Positions 44,597-55,570 of a DNA stretch of 64,000 nucleotides are shown here, one piece after another. A model generated the notes under the pieces. That model worked only from the letters and a program-made list of their open reading frames with translations, was not told where the DNA came from and did no database searches. The position numbers and the translations under genes are program-made. Location of the stretch: positions 1-64,000 of the forward strand of contig NZ_JTDW01000011.1 in the NCBI RefSeq assembly GCF_000943565.1, in the 5' to 3' direction. Origin of the DNA: Neotamlana sedimentorum (GTDB taxonomy: Bacteria; Bacteroidota; Bacteroidia; Flavobacteriales; Flavobacteriaceae). Each line of letters begins with the position of its first letter. The stretch's first letter is position 1.

Positions 44597-47023
44597 ATGA
44601 AGATCTCGTATAATTGGTTAAAACAATTTTTAAAAATTGATTGGACTACAGAACAAACAGGAGAATTACTTACAGATTTAGGACTTGAAGTTGAAGGTAT
44701 AAATGCTTATCAATCTGTAAAAGGCGGACTAGAAGGCGTTGTAATTGGCGAAGTACTTACTTGTGAAAAACATCCAAATGCTGATAAATTAAAAGTAACA
44801 ACAGTAAACATTGGTGCAGATGCGCCTGTACAAATTGTTTGCGGCGCTCCAAACGTTGCTGCTGGACAAAAAGTTCCGGTAGCCACTATTGGAACCACCT
44901 TATATACCGAAGAAGGCGAAGCTTGGACCATTAAAAAAGGTAAAATTAGAGGCGAAGAAAGTTTTGGAATGATTTGCGCCGAAGACGAACTAGGTTTAGG
45001 CAAATCGCACGATGGTATTATGGTTTTAAGCGACGATTTAATTCCTGGAACTCCTGCTGCAGAATTATTTGAAATTGAAAACGACCAAGTATTTGAAATT
45101 GGGCTAACTCCTAACCGAGCCGATGCTATGAGCCATTGGGGAACAGCTCGTGATTTAAAAGCTGGTTTACTACAAAAAGACATTAATTTAGAATTAATTA
45201 CACCTTCAATAAGTGCCTTTCATGTTGATAGCCGTATTTTAAAAATTGACATTGATGTTATTGATAAAGAATTAGCGCCAAGATACTGCGGTGTAACGCT
45301 TTCTGGTATAAAAGTAAAAGAATCTCCTACCTGGTTACAACACCGTTTAAAAGCCATTGGTTTAAGCCCAATTAACAATGTTGTAGATGCTACAAATTAT
45401 GTTTTACATGAATTAGGACAGCCACTACATGCATTTGATGCTTCAAAAATTTCTGGTAATAAAATTGAGGTTAAAACTCTACCTAGTGGAACTAAATTTA
45501 CAACATTAGATGGTGTAGAACGTGAACTTCATGAAGATGATTTGATGATTTGTGATGCCGAAAAACCTCTTTGTATTGCCGGTGTTTTTGGCGGATTAAA
45601 CTCTGGTGTTTCAGAAACGACAACCAATATATTTTTAGAAAGTGCTTATTTTAATCCTGTTAGTATTCGTAAAACAGCTAAACGACATGGTTTAAACACA
45701 GATGCTTCATTTAGATTTGAGCGCGGAATTGACCCTAACACAACACAGTATGTTTTAAAACGTGCAGCCCTTTTAATTAAAGAATTAGCAGGTGGCGAAA
45801 TTACAAGCGATGTATTGGATTTTTATCCAAAAAAAATAAAAGATTTTGAGGTACGTTTAAGCTTTGAAAATGCTAAAAAACTTATTGGAGAAGCCATTCC
45901 TGAAGAAACCATAAAACACATCTTATCCTCATTAGAAATCAAAGTAAATAACGTTACCGAAGCTGGTTTGGGATTAACAGTTCCAGCCTACCGTAACGAT
46001 GTACAGCGTGAAGCAGATATTATTGAAGAAATTTTACGAGTTTACGGCTATAATAATGTAGGTATTACAAAGAAATTAAATGCTTCTATTGCGAGTACTT
46101 CTAAGTTCGAAGATTATAAAATTCAAAATATTGTTGGCTCACAATTAGCATCTAAAGGCTTTTTTGAAATTATGTGTAATTCTTTAACCTCTCCCGGTTA
46201 TGTTAATCTGGTCGATCAATTAAAAGAAGAACACAATGTGACTATGCTTAATCCATTAAGTAGTGATTTATCGGTAATGCGTCAATCTATGCTATTTTCT
46301 GGATTAGAATCTGTTGCTTTTAATATTAACAGAAAACGAGCTGATTTAAAACTATTTGAATTTGGCAAAACATATCATAGCTATAACGGTAAACGTGAAG
46401 AAATTAAACACTTAGCCCTTTTTGCTACAGGTAATCAATCTTATGAAAGTTGGTTATCATCAAACAGAAAAAGTGAATTCTTTTTCTTAAAAGGTACTAT
46501 TGCCACTATTTTATCGCGTTTAGGTATAAATAGATTTAACGAATCGGCTAATAAAAATGATATTTTTAGTGAAGGCTTGAGTCTTGGTTTAGGTAAAAAT
46601 ACATTTGTAGACTTTGGCTTGGTTAAAAAATCTATTTTAAAACACTTCGATATTTCTCAAGATGTTGTTTATGCTGATTTTAATTGGGATACTATTTTAG
46701 AATTTGTAAAACATAATAAAATCACATTTAAATCAATTACTAAATTCCCAGAAGTAAAGCGTGATTTCGCATTATTATTAGATGACAACGTAACCTTCGA
46801 GTCTATTTATAATATAGCGAAGAAAACTGAGAAACAGCTTCTAAAAAATGTCAATTTATTTGATGTTTACCAAGGTAAAAATTTACCAGCTGGTAAAAAA
46901 AGTTATGCTATTAGTTTTACTTTACAAGATGAAAATAAAACTTTAACCGATAAGCAAATAGATAAAATAATGCATAAGCTTCAGCAAAACTTTGAAAACC
47001 AATTAGGTGCAGAACTTAGATAG
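44597..47023 (+). CDS. pheT: Phenylalanine-tRNA ligase beta subunit
   Basis: Larger subunit of the Phe-tRNA synthetase; 808 residues from the ATG at 44597 (MKISYNWLKQFL, the usual start). An ATG at 44546 in the same frame lies within the promoter. Domains: tRNA-binding OB fold ~40-150 (VVIGEVLTCEKHPNADKLKV), B3/B4 editing module ~205-390 with the NVVDATNYVLHELGQPLHAF segment, B5 ~405-475, catalytic-like core, and the C-terminal ferredoxin-fold anticodon domain from KFPEVKRDFALLL to the end. pheS is not in the window. Confidence 0.97.
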   Translation: MKISYNWLKQFLKIDWTTEQTGELLTDLGLEVEGINAYQSVKGGLEGVVIGEVLTCEKHPNADKLKVTTVNIGADAPVQIVCGAPNVAAGQKVPVATIGTTLYTEEGEAWTIKKGKIRGEESFGMICAEDELGLGKSHDGIMVLSDDLIPGTPAAELFEIENDQVFEIGLTPNRADAMSHWGTARDLKAGLLQKDINLELITPSISAFHVDSRILKIDIDVIDKELAPRYCGVTLSGIKVKESPTWLQHRLKAIGLSPINNVVDATNYVLHELGQPLHAFDASKISGNKIEVKTLPSGTKFTTLDGVERELHEDDLMICDAEKPLCIAGVFGGLNSGVSETTTNIFLESAYFNPVSIRKTAKRHGLNTDASFRFERGIDPNTTQYVLKRAALLIKELAGGEITSDVLDFYPKKIKDFEVRLSFENAKKLIGEAIPEETIKHILSSLEIKVNNVTEAGLGLTVPAYRNDVQREADIIEEILRVYGYNNVGITKKLNASIASTSKFEDYKIQNIVGSQLASKGFFEIMCNSLTSPGYVNLVDQLKEEHNVTMLNPLSSDLSVMRQSMLFSGLESVAFNINRKRADLKLFEFGKTYHSYNGKREEIKHLALFATGNQSYESWLSSNRKSEFFFLKGTIATILSRLGINRFNESANKNDIFSEGLSLGLGKNTFVDFGLVKKSILKHFDISQDVVYADFNWDTILEFVKHNKITFKSITKFPEVKRDFALLLDDNVTFESIYNIAKKTEKQLLKNVNLFDVYQGKNLPAGKKSYAISFTLQDENKTLTDKQIDKIMHKLQQNFENQLGAELR

Positions 47024-47029
47024 TTTTAC

Positions 47030-47887
47030 ATGAAAAAACATTTTCCCTTTATTATTACCGTTTGTTTTGTTTTTTTATCAAACTACTTATATGCACAAAA
47101 TAAACTTTATGAAATAGACCAAGATTCATCTTCGGTTTGGAATTTATTTAAATACGACGTTAATACTACGTGGCATGGTGTTAAACATGCGTTTACAAAA
47201 CCGGTAACTTGGAAAGGTAACGATTTTGCTAAGCTTGGTGCCTTAGTTGCTGGAACCGCTGCTTTATCTTTAGCAGATGAAAGCGTAAATGAATTTGCAC
47301 AGAGGCAAGTATCAGACTTTCCTAGTGTAGTTCGAGATTTTGGTTGGTATTTTGGTAGCCCACAAAATTACTTTATGGCCAATGCTGGCTTATACGGATT
47401 TGGACTATTAACAAAAAACGAAAAAATACGATATACTAGTGTTTTAATTATTTCGTCGTCGGTTACAACTGGTTTTTTACAATCATTGGCAAAAAATGCC
47501 TTTGGTAGAGCACGACCAGGTACAGATTTAGGACCATATAACTTCAAGCTATTTTCAAGTGAAGGTGGACAACACTCTTTTCCTTCTGGACATACTGTTT
47601 TATCTATCACTATGGCTCATGCTATTGCTAAACAATTTAAAAATCCGTGGGTAAAATCTGGAATATATACCATAGGCGCAATTCCTCCTATTTCTAGATT
47701 AATTGATAATGCCCATTGGCTAACAGATATTGCTTTTAGTGCAGTAGTAAGTATTATTGTAGTAGACAGCATTGACGCGTTTTTAAAGCGAAATAATGCC
47801 TATAATTTACATCATCAAAAACCAAAAAACATAAGTTGGAATGTTACTTTTAGTGGTAATAAAATTGGCTTAGTAGGAACTTTCTAA
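47030..47887 (+). CDS. PAP2-family membrane-associated phosphatase
   Basis: A 285-residue protein with a signal peptide (ending YAQ near residue 23) and several hydrophobic helices. The three PAP2 phosphatase motifs are complete: K-x6-RP (KNAFGRARP), PSGH (SFPSGHTVLS) and SR-x5-H-x3-D (SRLIDNAHWLTD). Such enzymes act on lipid phosphates such as undecaprenyl diphosphate or phosphatidic acid in the envelope. It lies 6 bp after pheT, so it is probably co-transcribed. Confidence 0.92.
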   Translation: MKKHFPFIITVCFVFLSNYLYAQNKLYEIDQDSSSVWNLFKYDVNTTWHGVKHAFTKPVTWKGNDFAKLGALVAGTAALSLADESVNEFAQRQVSDFPSVVRDFGWYFGSPQNYFMANAGLYGFGLLTKNEKIRYTSVLIISSSVTTGFLQSLAKNAFGRARPGTDLGPYNFKLFSSEGGQHSFPSGHTVLSITMAHAIAKQFKNPWVKSGIYTIGAIPPISRLIDNAHWLTDIAFSAVVSIIVVDSIDAFLKRNNAYNLHHQKPKNISWNVTFSGNKIGLVGTF

Positions 47888-47901
47888 TAAAAAAAAATGT
47901 T

Positions 47902-47937
47902 AATCCTTATTTTTTGTTATAAAAATCAGGATTTTTT
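47902..47937 (+). terminator. Terminator of the pheT-PAP2 transcript
   Basis: A 13-bp stem with one mismatch: AATCCTTATTTTT (47902-47914) and AAAAATCAGGATT (47921-47933), followed by more T residues. Confidence 0.7.
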
Positions 47938-47975
47938 GCTTAAATTTAAAGGAAACCCAATTAAAACTAAACGTC

Positions 47976-48209
47976 ATGTCAAACTACATTAAAGTATTTT
48001 CCGGAAATTTTATCGATGTGCAACGCATTTTTAGCGAATTAGAAAAAGAAAACATTTGTGCCGTAATTAAAGATGAATCAGAATCTGGTCGATTAGCCGG
48101 TTTTGGTTCCTCAATACTTGGTTTTCAAGAAATTCATGTACACAAAGATGAATTAGATCGTGCAGTTTTAACCGTTGAAAAAATTGCTTCAGAAGAATTT
48201 CAAGATTAA
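47976..48209 (+). CDS. DUF2007 putative signal-transducing protein
   Basis: A 77-residue ferredoxin-like single-domain protein. It matches DUF2007: YIKVFSGNFIDVQRIFSELE at the start, AVIKDESESG in the middle, and EIHVHKDELDRAVLTVEKI at the end. These small proteins are common in Bacteroidota; function unknown. It converges on the ABC-F gene with 15 bp between the stops. Confidence 0.85.
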   Translation: MSNYIKVFSGNFIDVQRIFSELEKENICAVIKDESESGRLAGFGSSILGFQEIHVHKDELDRAVLTVEKIASEEFQD

Positions 48210-48224
48210 ATTTTAAACGCTACG

Positions 48225-49922
<1,698 letters not shown>

Positions 49923-49994
49923 CTAACTAAATACCAATATTTTAATTGGCTAATATTTAACAACGCATTAACAAGAGTTTTTAATTACATACTA

Positions 49995-50002
49995 TATTTT
50001 TG
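49995..50002 (+). promoter_or_regulatory. -7 promoter box of the thioredoxin-fold lipoprotein gene
   Basis: TATTTTTG, 45 bp before the ATG at 50047, fits TAnnTTTG. No TTG is seen at the -33 distance. Confidence 0.45.
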
Positions 50003-50046
50003 TTAGCAAATTAATTTTAAAAACAAATTACTCTCGAAGTGGATTT

Positions 50047-51462
50047 ATGAAGTGGTTTCTCTCAATAATAATTTTAACTTTTACTTTTTTAAGCTGTAAG
50101 AACATCAATAAAGATGTCAATTACGCTTATATTGGAGGTGAAATTATAAACCCAAATACCAACTTTATAGTTTTAGAAAAAGATGAAAAATTAATTGATA
50201 CTATTAAACTTGACGGTAGAAACCGTTTTATTTATAAAATAGATAACCTCGATCCTGGTTTTTACTCGTTTACTCATGGTGGCGAGTTTCAAATGATATT
50301 ATTGGAACCTCAGGATAGTTTGCTTTTAAGACTAAATACTATTGAGTTCGACGAATCGTTAGTTTTCTCTGGCATAGGCAAGAAAAAAAACAACTATTTT
50401 ATTAACGAGTTTTTAGAGCACGAAAAGCAAGAAAAGTATATCTTTAAAATTTGCCAATTAAAACCAGAAAACTACATTAAACATATCGATTCTATAAAAG
50501 CATTAAAAACTAACCATTTAGAGCTTTTTAAGAAAAAACACAAGCCCTCAAAATTATTCTCGAAAATTGCACAGGCTAATATTGATTTTGATTACTATTC
50601 GCATAAAGAAATGTACCCGTTTATACATTATGGCCGCGATAAAGTTGCCATACTAAATTCGTTACCTGAGCATTTTTACGACTATAGAAAAAACATAAAT
50701 TATAACGACGAGTTTTTTAGTAAATACCATAACTACAAAGCATTTTTAAGAAAAAATGTAAGTAATTTGGCTTTACAAGCACATGCAAAACACAGCCAAG
50801 ACAAACCCTTTAAACATAAAGAACTTTGCTATAATTTAGCACGATTAAACATTATTGATAGTTTAGTAAGCGACCCAACAATAAAAGACGAATTGCTATA
50901 CCATTTTGCTATTGATTATCTTTCGAAAAATCAAAATATTGAAGATAATGAAGTTTTGCTAAAATCGTATTTAAATAAAAGTAAAGACGATAAAGGTAAA
51001 GTTATTATGGAGCGAATTAACGCATCTATTAATCGTTTAAAAACGGGTGAAAAAATACCAGAATTTACGGTAACAGATTACAAGCAACATAATCACGATA
51101 TTTCATCTATAATTAAAAAAAATACTGTGATATGTTTTTGGTCGCAAGCGTATTATAAACATTTTAACGATAGTTATAAAAGAATAAAAGAGCTTAAATT
51201 AAAATATCCTGAAATTAATTTTATTCGAATTAATATTGATGATTATAATTTACAGCGTTCAAAAAATATACTTGAAAACCACAATTACATTTCGAATAAC
51301 GAATACAAATTACAAAACCCTGGGTCTGCTAAAGAAAGTTTGGCTATTTACCCGGTTACAAAAACCTTTATAGTTGATAAAAACAACACCATTGTAAGCA
51401 GCAACTCTAACTTGTTTTCTTTTAGATTCGAAAAAGAGTTATTAGGGTTAATTAACAGGTAA
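50047..51462 (+). CDS. Thioredoxin-fold lipoprotein lacking the CXXC active site
   Basis: A 471-residue lipoprotein: lipobox FLSC with Cys17, an N-terminal beta-rich DUF4369-like part (YIGGEIINPNTNFIVLEKDE), a long helical middle, and a C-terminal TlpA/AhpC-like thioredoxin domain from about residue 340 (GEKIPEFTVTDYKQHNHDIS). Where TlpA proteins read FWASWCxxC this one reads FWSQAYYKH, so both redox cysteines are replaced (Tyr369, His372). The cis-Pro segment survives as IYPVTKTFIVDKN. Probably a non-redox relative of the two TlpA proteins at 61-64 kb. Confidence 0.78.
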   Translation: MKWFLSIIILTFTFLSCKNINKDVNYAYIGGEIINPNTNFIVLEKDEKLIDTIKLDGRNRFIYKIDNLDPGFYSFTHGGEFQMILLEPQDSLLLRLNTIEFDESLVFSGIGKKKNNYFINEFLEHEKQEKYIFKICQLKPENYIKHIDSIKALKTNHLELFKKKHKPSKLFSKIAQANIDFDYYSHKEMYPFIHYGRDKVAILNSLPEHFYDYRKNINYNDEFFSKYHNYKAFLRKNVSNLALQAHAKHSQDKPFKHKELCYNLARLNIIDSLVSDPTIKDELLYHFAIDYLSKNQNIEDNEVLLKSYLNKSKDDKGKVIMERINASINRLKTGEKIPEFTVTDYKQHNHDISSIIKKNTVICFWSQAYYKHFNDSYKRIKELKLKYPEINFIRINIDDYNLQRSKNILENHNYISNNEYKLQNPGSAKESLAIYPVTKTFIVDKNNTIVSSNSNLFSFRFEKELLGLINR

Positions 51463-51466
51463 AACC

Positions 51467-52267
51467 TTATAATTTATAATGCTTAATTAAAAGCTTTTCG
51501 TAAGCTTTATCTGGAAGTAAAAATTTAAGTACTATTGAAAATTTCTGCATAAAGGCTCCTACTTTATAATGAATTTTTGGAGATTTATTCTCAATAATTT
51601 GTTTAACAGCTTTAGCTACTTCAATAGGATCGTCGCTATTATCTACATCATCATCAATATTTTGTAAAACTGATGGATATAATTTATAAGGCGAAGTTTT
51701 TAAAGCTGGTGCATGATAACGCCCTGCAGCTATATTTGTAGCAAAATCTCCAGGAGCCAAATTGGCCATTTTTATATTAAAATCTTTTAGTTCTATTCTA
51801 AAAGCTTCAGTAATTAAAGAAAAAGCTCCTTTACTTGCACTATAAACGCCCCTGTAAGGCAATCCCATATAACCAGCAATCGATGTCACATTTATAATTA
51901 AACCCGAATTCTGCTCTCGCATTTGTGGTAAAACCGCTTTAATAACGTTTATTGGTCCAAAAAAGTTAGTATCAAAATTATTTCGTATTTCAGCTTCAGG
52001 TACTTCTTCTATGGGTCCCGTAATACCAACACCCGCATTGTTGATTAGAACATCAATTTTATTTTCTTTCTCAATTACTTGGGCTATACAACTGTTAATA
52101 GTACTCAAACTTTTAACGTCTAGCTGCAAAATAGGAAACTTACTTTTTTTGTATTTTTCTGGGCTTCTACTGGTTCCGTAAACCACGTAATTATTTTCTA
52201 ATAAAAACTCGCCAATGGCTTTTCCAATTCCAGAAGAACCACCTGTAATTAAAACAACTTTAGACAT
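51467..52267 (-). CDS. Short-chain dehydrogenase/reductase
   Basis: A 266-residue classical SDR enzyme using NAD(P)H. The cofactor motif TGGSSGIG is at residues 8-15, NNAG at 76-79, catalytic Ser129, and Y142-x3-K146 in VYSASKGAFS. Substrate cannot be told from the sequence. It converges on the preceding gene, with 4 bp between the stops, and its start lies about 55 bp past the 3' end of the SRP RNA gene. Confidence 0.93.
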   Translation of the reverse strand: MSKVVLITGGSSGIGKAIGEFLLENNYVVYGTSRSPEKYKKSKFPILQLDVKSLSTINSCIAQVIEKENKIDVLINNAGVGITGPIEEVPEAEIRNNFDTNFFGPINVIKAVLPQMREQNSGLIINVTSIAGYMGLPYRGVYSASKGAFSLITEAFRIELKDFNIKMANLAPGDFATNIAAGRYHAPALKTSPYKLYPSVLQNIDDDVDNSDDPIEVAKAVKQIIENKSPKIHYKVGAFMQKFSIVLKFLLPDKAYEKLLIKHYKL

Positions 52268-52325
52268 TTAATAAAAATTTATAGCTTAAAGATAAGAAAG
52301 AAATACTTACAATTGGGCATAAAAA

Positions 52326-52424
52326 AAGGCAAGCTACCTACATCACACCGCTACGACCATTTACCTTTGCTTCGTTCCCGACCTGGAGGATTCAACAGGA
52401 GCTGGTTGTGTAGGACTTGCCGGC
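52326..52424 (-). ncRNA. ffs: Signal recognition particle RNA (bacterial 4.5S type)
   Basis: About 98 nt. The minus strand contains the conserved SRP helix-8 region CAGGTCGGGAACGAAGCAAA, with asymmetric and symmetric loops as in 4.5S RNA. The ends pair (5' GGCAAG... with 3' ...CTTGCC) to close the hairpin, and a T-run at 52321-52327 ends transcription. It works with Ffh to target membrane and exported proteins. The exact 5' end is estimated from the promoter. Confidence 0.9.
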
Positions 52425-52426
52425 TG

Positions 52427-52456
52427 CAAATATACAATGTTTTAAAATTATCACAA
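52427..52456 (-). promoter_or_regulatory. Promoter of the SRP RNA gene
   Basis: On the minus strand TTG (52454-52456), a 19-bp spacer and TATATTTG (52427-52434) match the flavobacterial -33/-7 consensus perfectly, ending a few bases before the RNA 5' end. Confidence 0.8.
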
Positions 52457-52510
52457 TGATTTTTTTAACCGATTTTAAATAAATATCTTGCTTTAAATTT
52501 AAAGAGAAAC

Positions 52511-53542
52511 ATGATGCGCTTCAATCACCTAACAATCATTATTTTATGCCTTATTTTATCGTCTTGCGGATCGAATTCTGGCAATAAAAAAAGGTACTTT
52601 TCTATTGAAACCAATGCTAAAAAAGGCAATATTTCGAATAATGAAACGCTAAAATTATCACTAGAAAACAAAAAAAACATCAATATTGATTCGGTAAGCT
52701 ATACTTTAAATGGCACAAAAATTACTGCGAGTACCCTTTTAAAAGATTTTAAATTAGGAAAACAAACTATTGAGGGTACCGTTTATTTTGATGGTGAAAA
52801 ACAAAGCATAACCTCGCCCCTAACTATTTTAAATAGTGAATTACCAAAAGTTTACAAGTACAAAATAGTTAACGAGTATCCGCATGATATTACCTCATAC
52901 ACTCAAGGTTTAGAGTTTTTTAATGATACACTTTATGAAAGTACAGGGCAATACAAAGAATCGAAGCTACGTAAAGTTGACTATAAAACTGGTGAAGTTA
53001 TAAAGAATATAAACTTAGCTAACGAATACTTTGGTGAAGGCTTAACCATATTAAACAATAAAGTGTACCAACTTACGTGGCAAAAAGGCACTGGTTTTGT
53101 TTATAATGTTGATACTTTTGAAAAACTAAGCAGCTTTAAATACGGAAATAGTAAAGAAGGTTGGGGTTTATGCAACAACGATACTACTTTATATAAAAGT
53201 GATGGAAGCGAAAAAATTTGGTTACTAAACCCAGAAACCCTTGAGGAAGAAAGTTTTATACAAGTATACACCAACAAAGGTAAAATTGTTGGAATTAATG
53301 AAATGGAATGGATAAACGGTAAAATTTATGCCAATCGTTACCAAAAAGATGGTGTTGCCATTATTAATCCTGTAAACGGTGCTATTGAAGCTGTTATTGA
53401 CTTTTCTCCGTTAAAAAAACTAGTAACCCAACACGATGGTTTAGATGTTTTAAACGGTATTGCCTATAACCCTAAAACCAATACTATTTTTGTAACAGGA
53501 AAACGTTGGGATAAATTATTTGAAGTTGAAATTATAGAATAG
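52511..53542 (+). CDS. Glutaminyl-peptide cyclotransferase (bacterial beta-propeller type)
   Basis: A 343-residue lipoprotein: lipobox LSSC near residue 19. An immunoglobulin-like N-terminal part (~30-110) precedes a five-bladed beta-propeller of the plant/bacterial glutaminyl cyclase family: YPHDITSYTQGLEFFNDTLY, then ESTGQYKESKLRKVDYKTGE, YFGEGLTILNNKVYQLTW, NEMEWINGKIYANRYQKDG and GLDVLNGIAYNPKTNTIFVTG. The enzyme forms pyroglutamate at protein N-termini; the envelope substrates are unknown. The two ATGs at the start are equivalent. Confidence 0.9.
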   Translation: MMRFNHLTIIILCLILSSCGSNSGNKKRYFSIETNAKKGNISNNETLKLSLENKKNINIDSVSYTLNGTKITASTLLKDFKLGKQTIEGTVYFDGEKQSITSPLTILNSELPKVYKYKIVNEYPHDITSYTQGLEFFNDTLYESTGQYKESKLRKVDYKTGEVIKNINLANEYFGEGLTILNNKVYQLTWQKGTGFVYNVDTFEKLSSFKYGNSKEGWGLCNNDTTLYKSDGSEKIWLLNPETLEEESFIQVYTNKGKIVGINEMEWINGKIYANRYQKDGVAIINPVNGAIEAVIDFSPLKKLVTQHDGLDVLNGIAYNPKTNTIFVTGKRWDKLFEVEIIE

Positions 53543-53564
53543 TTAAAACCGAATAACTTAACTC

Positions 53565-54038
53565 ATGCTTCAAACCAGACATTGCAATTTATGCGAGCAT
53601 AGTAAAAGGAGTTTGAAACATGGAATTACTTGTGGATTAACTAATAAAAAGCCGGATTTTATAGAATTTTGTCCGAATATAAAATTTACTGAAGCTTTTA
53701 ATAATTCCTATAAATCCTTAAATAGTGACATAAAAATAGCTCGAAAAGGTAAAATAGTAGCCTACATAAAATTTGCACTATTAATTATTATCGGTCTATT
53801 TGTAATTTTAAAAAGTTACTATTTATTAATTGAAGCAAACACCCGAGATTATTCCAGATCTGGTTATCATTATTTTAAGTTAGCTATTTTAGTTTTACTT
53901 TTCGGTTCTGCATTTGTAAAACTAGGATTTATAAGTCTTTCGAATTATACAAAACCACTTAAATCACTTGAATCTGAAAAGAAAGAAATAGATTTAATTC
54001 TTAGAAAATACAATAAATATAAAAGCACTAAACTTTAA
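53565..54038 (+). CDS. Membrane protein with N-terminal four-cysteine motif, unknown function
   Basis: A 157-residue protein. Cys7, Cys10, Cys23 and Cys36 (HCNLCEHSKR, GITCGLT, EFCPNIK) could bind a metal such as zinc before two transmembrane helices (~66-88 and ~105-125). A charged C-terminal helix follows. I recognise no family. It follows the cyclase gene by 22 bp and overlaps the end of the convergent PLP-enzyme gene by 11 bp. Confidence 0.7.
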   Translation: MLQTRHCNLCEHSKRSLKHGITCGLTNKKPDFIEFCPNIKFTEAFNNSYKSLNSDIKIARKGKIVAYIKFALLIIIGLFVILKSYYLLIEANTRDYSRSGYHYFKLAILVLLFGSAFVKLGFISLSNYTKPLKSLESEKKEIDLILRKYNKYKSTKL

Positions 54039-55527
54039 ACCAATTTTCGGTAATTTTTTGTTCAGTATTTAAATTACTGTTGTGTATATACTCGTTTTTA
54101 GTAGCGTTATAAGTATAATCTTCACCCCAAATTTTATAATTTTCGGCAACTTGTTTAATAGCATCGCAAATAAACTCTATTTCGGCATTCGTCATGGTTG
54201 GGTGTACAGACATTCTAATCCAACCTGGACGTTCAATTAAACAACCTTCTAATATTTTTTGTTCTATAGCTTTTGATGTGTTTTGGTCTACATGCAACAA
54301 ATAATGTCCGTAAGTTCCAGCACAAGAACAACCACCACGCGTTTGCACTCCAAAACGATCGTTTAAAAGCTTCACTATTAAATTAAAATGTACATCTTCT
54401 AAATAAAACGAAAATACTCCGAGTCTTTCTTTATTGTTAGGAGCAAGAATATTTAGGTTATTAATTTTAGACAATTTCTGAAAAACCAAATCGTTAATTT
54501 CGTGCTCTCTGGCTAAAATATTTTCTACACCCATCGCCTCTTTTAATTGAATAGAAAGTGCAATTTTTATAGCTTGTAAAAATCCTGGTGTACCGCCATC
54601 TTCTCGCGTTTCAATATCATCAATATAATCATGATCGCCCCAAGGGTTGGTGTAATTTACAGTGCCTCCTCCCGGATTATCGGGCACAAGATTTTTATAT
54701 AATTTTTTATTGAATATTAATACGCCTGAAGTACCTGGTCCGCCTAAAAATTTATGTGGAGAAAACGTAACAGCGTCTATATATTCCTCTTCATTTTCTG
54801 GATGCATATTGATGTTAACATAAGGTGCAGAACATGCAAAATCCACAAAACACAACCCGTTATTTTGATGCATTATTTTCGCGACTTCATGATAATTAGT
54901 TTGAATACCAGTAACATTAGAACAAGCCGTTATAGCAGCTATTTTAATTGGTGTATTTTGATGCTCAACTAATAATCGTTCAAGATTATCTATGCAAGGT
55001 AAACCTTCGTCGTTACAAGGTATTACTTTAACTCTAGCAATGGTTTCTAGCCAACTTGTTTGGTTGGAATGATGCTCCATATGCGACACAAAAATAATAG
55101 GGCGTTTTTCTTCTGGGACTTCGGTATTATCTTTTAAATTTTCATTTAATTTTATCCCTAATATACGTTGAAACTTGTTGATTGCTCCCGTCATTCCAGT
55201 ACCAACAGTTATTAAAACATCGTCTTTAGATGCATTAACGTGTTTCTTAATTATGTTTCTAGCGTCATGATAAGCCAAAGTCATGGTAGAACCCGTTATT
55301 GAAGTTTCGGTGTGCGTATTTGCAACAAACGGCCCTATATCGTTTACCAATTTATCTTCTATTGGGCGATACAGTCTTCCGCTTGCGGTCCAATCAGCAT
55401 AAATTATTTTTTTTCTTCCGTAAGGCGAATCAAAAAAAGAATCTACACCAATAACATGTTCTCTAAATTTCGAGAAATATTGTTCTAAACTCAATGTTTC
55501 GGCTTTTTTATTTTTTTTTAAAAACAT
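54028..55527 (-). CDS. Class V aminotransferase-fold PLP enzyme (cysteine desulfurase-like)
   Basis: A 499-residue cytosolic PLP enzyme. The cofactor Lys259 is in SPHKFLGGPG, with Asp229 in CFVDFACSAP and the VSHMEHHSNQTSW segment near 147-159, all as in the NifS/class V fold. An active-site-like GGCSCAGTYGHYLL segment lies near 389. The long N-terminal FREHVIGVDS and extended C-terminus exceed ordinary cysteine desulfurases (~400 residues). Desulfurase, lyase and hydrolase activities are all possible; the substrate is not clear. Confidence 0.82.
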   Translation of the reverse strand: MFLKKNKKAETLSLEQYFSKFREHVIGVDSFFDSPYGRKKIIYADWTASGRLYRPIEDKLVNDIGPFVANTHTETSITGSTMTLAYHDARNIIKKHVNASKDDVLITVGTGMTGAINKFQRILGIKLNENLKDNTEVPEEKRPIIFVSHMEHHSNQTSWLETIARVKVIPCNDEGLPCIDNLERLLVEHQNTPIKIAAITACSNVTGIQTNYHEVAKIMHQNNGLCFVDFACSAPYVNINMHPENEEEYIDAVTFSPHKFLGGPGTSGVLIFNKKLYKNLVPDNPGGGTVNYTNPWGDHDYIDDIETREDGGTPGFLQAIKIALSIQLKEAMGVENILAREHEINDLVFQKLSKINNLNILAPNNKERLGVFSFYLEDVHFNLIVKLLNDRFGVQTRGGCSCAGTYGHYLLHVDQNTSKAIEQKILEGCLIERPGWIRMSVHPTMTNAEIEFICDAIKQVAENYKIWGEDYTYNATKNEYIHNSNLNTEQKITENWFKV

Positions 55528-55570
55528 AATAGATTAATCATTAAAAAAATCATTTAAATAAAGTTAGATA

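Noticed and set aside
44710-45183. A 157-codon minus-strand frame within pheT
   Set aside because: It is an antisense shadow of the conserved tRNA-binding and B3/B4 part of PheT; its composition is Ser/Pro-rich and unlike the neighbouring genes.
52320-52440. The hairpin-rich segment as a tRNA
   Set aside because: It has no cloverleaf or T-arm sequence; the helix-8 core and terminal pairing fit SRP RNA.
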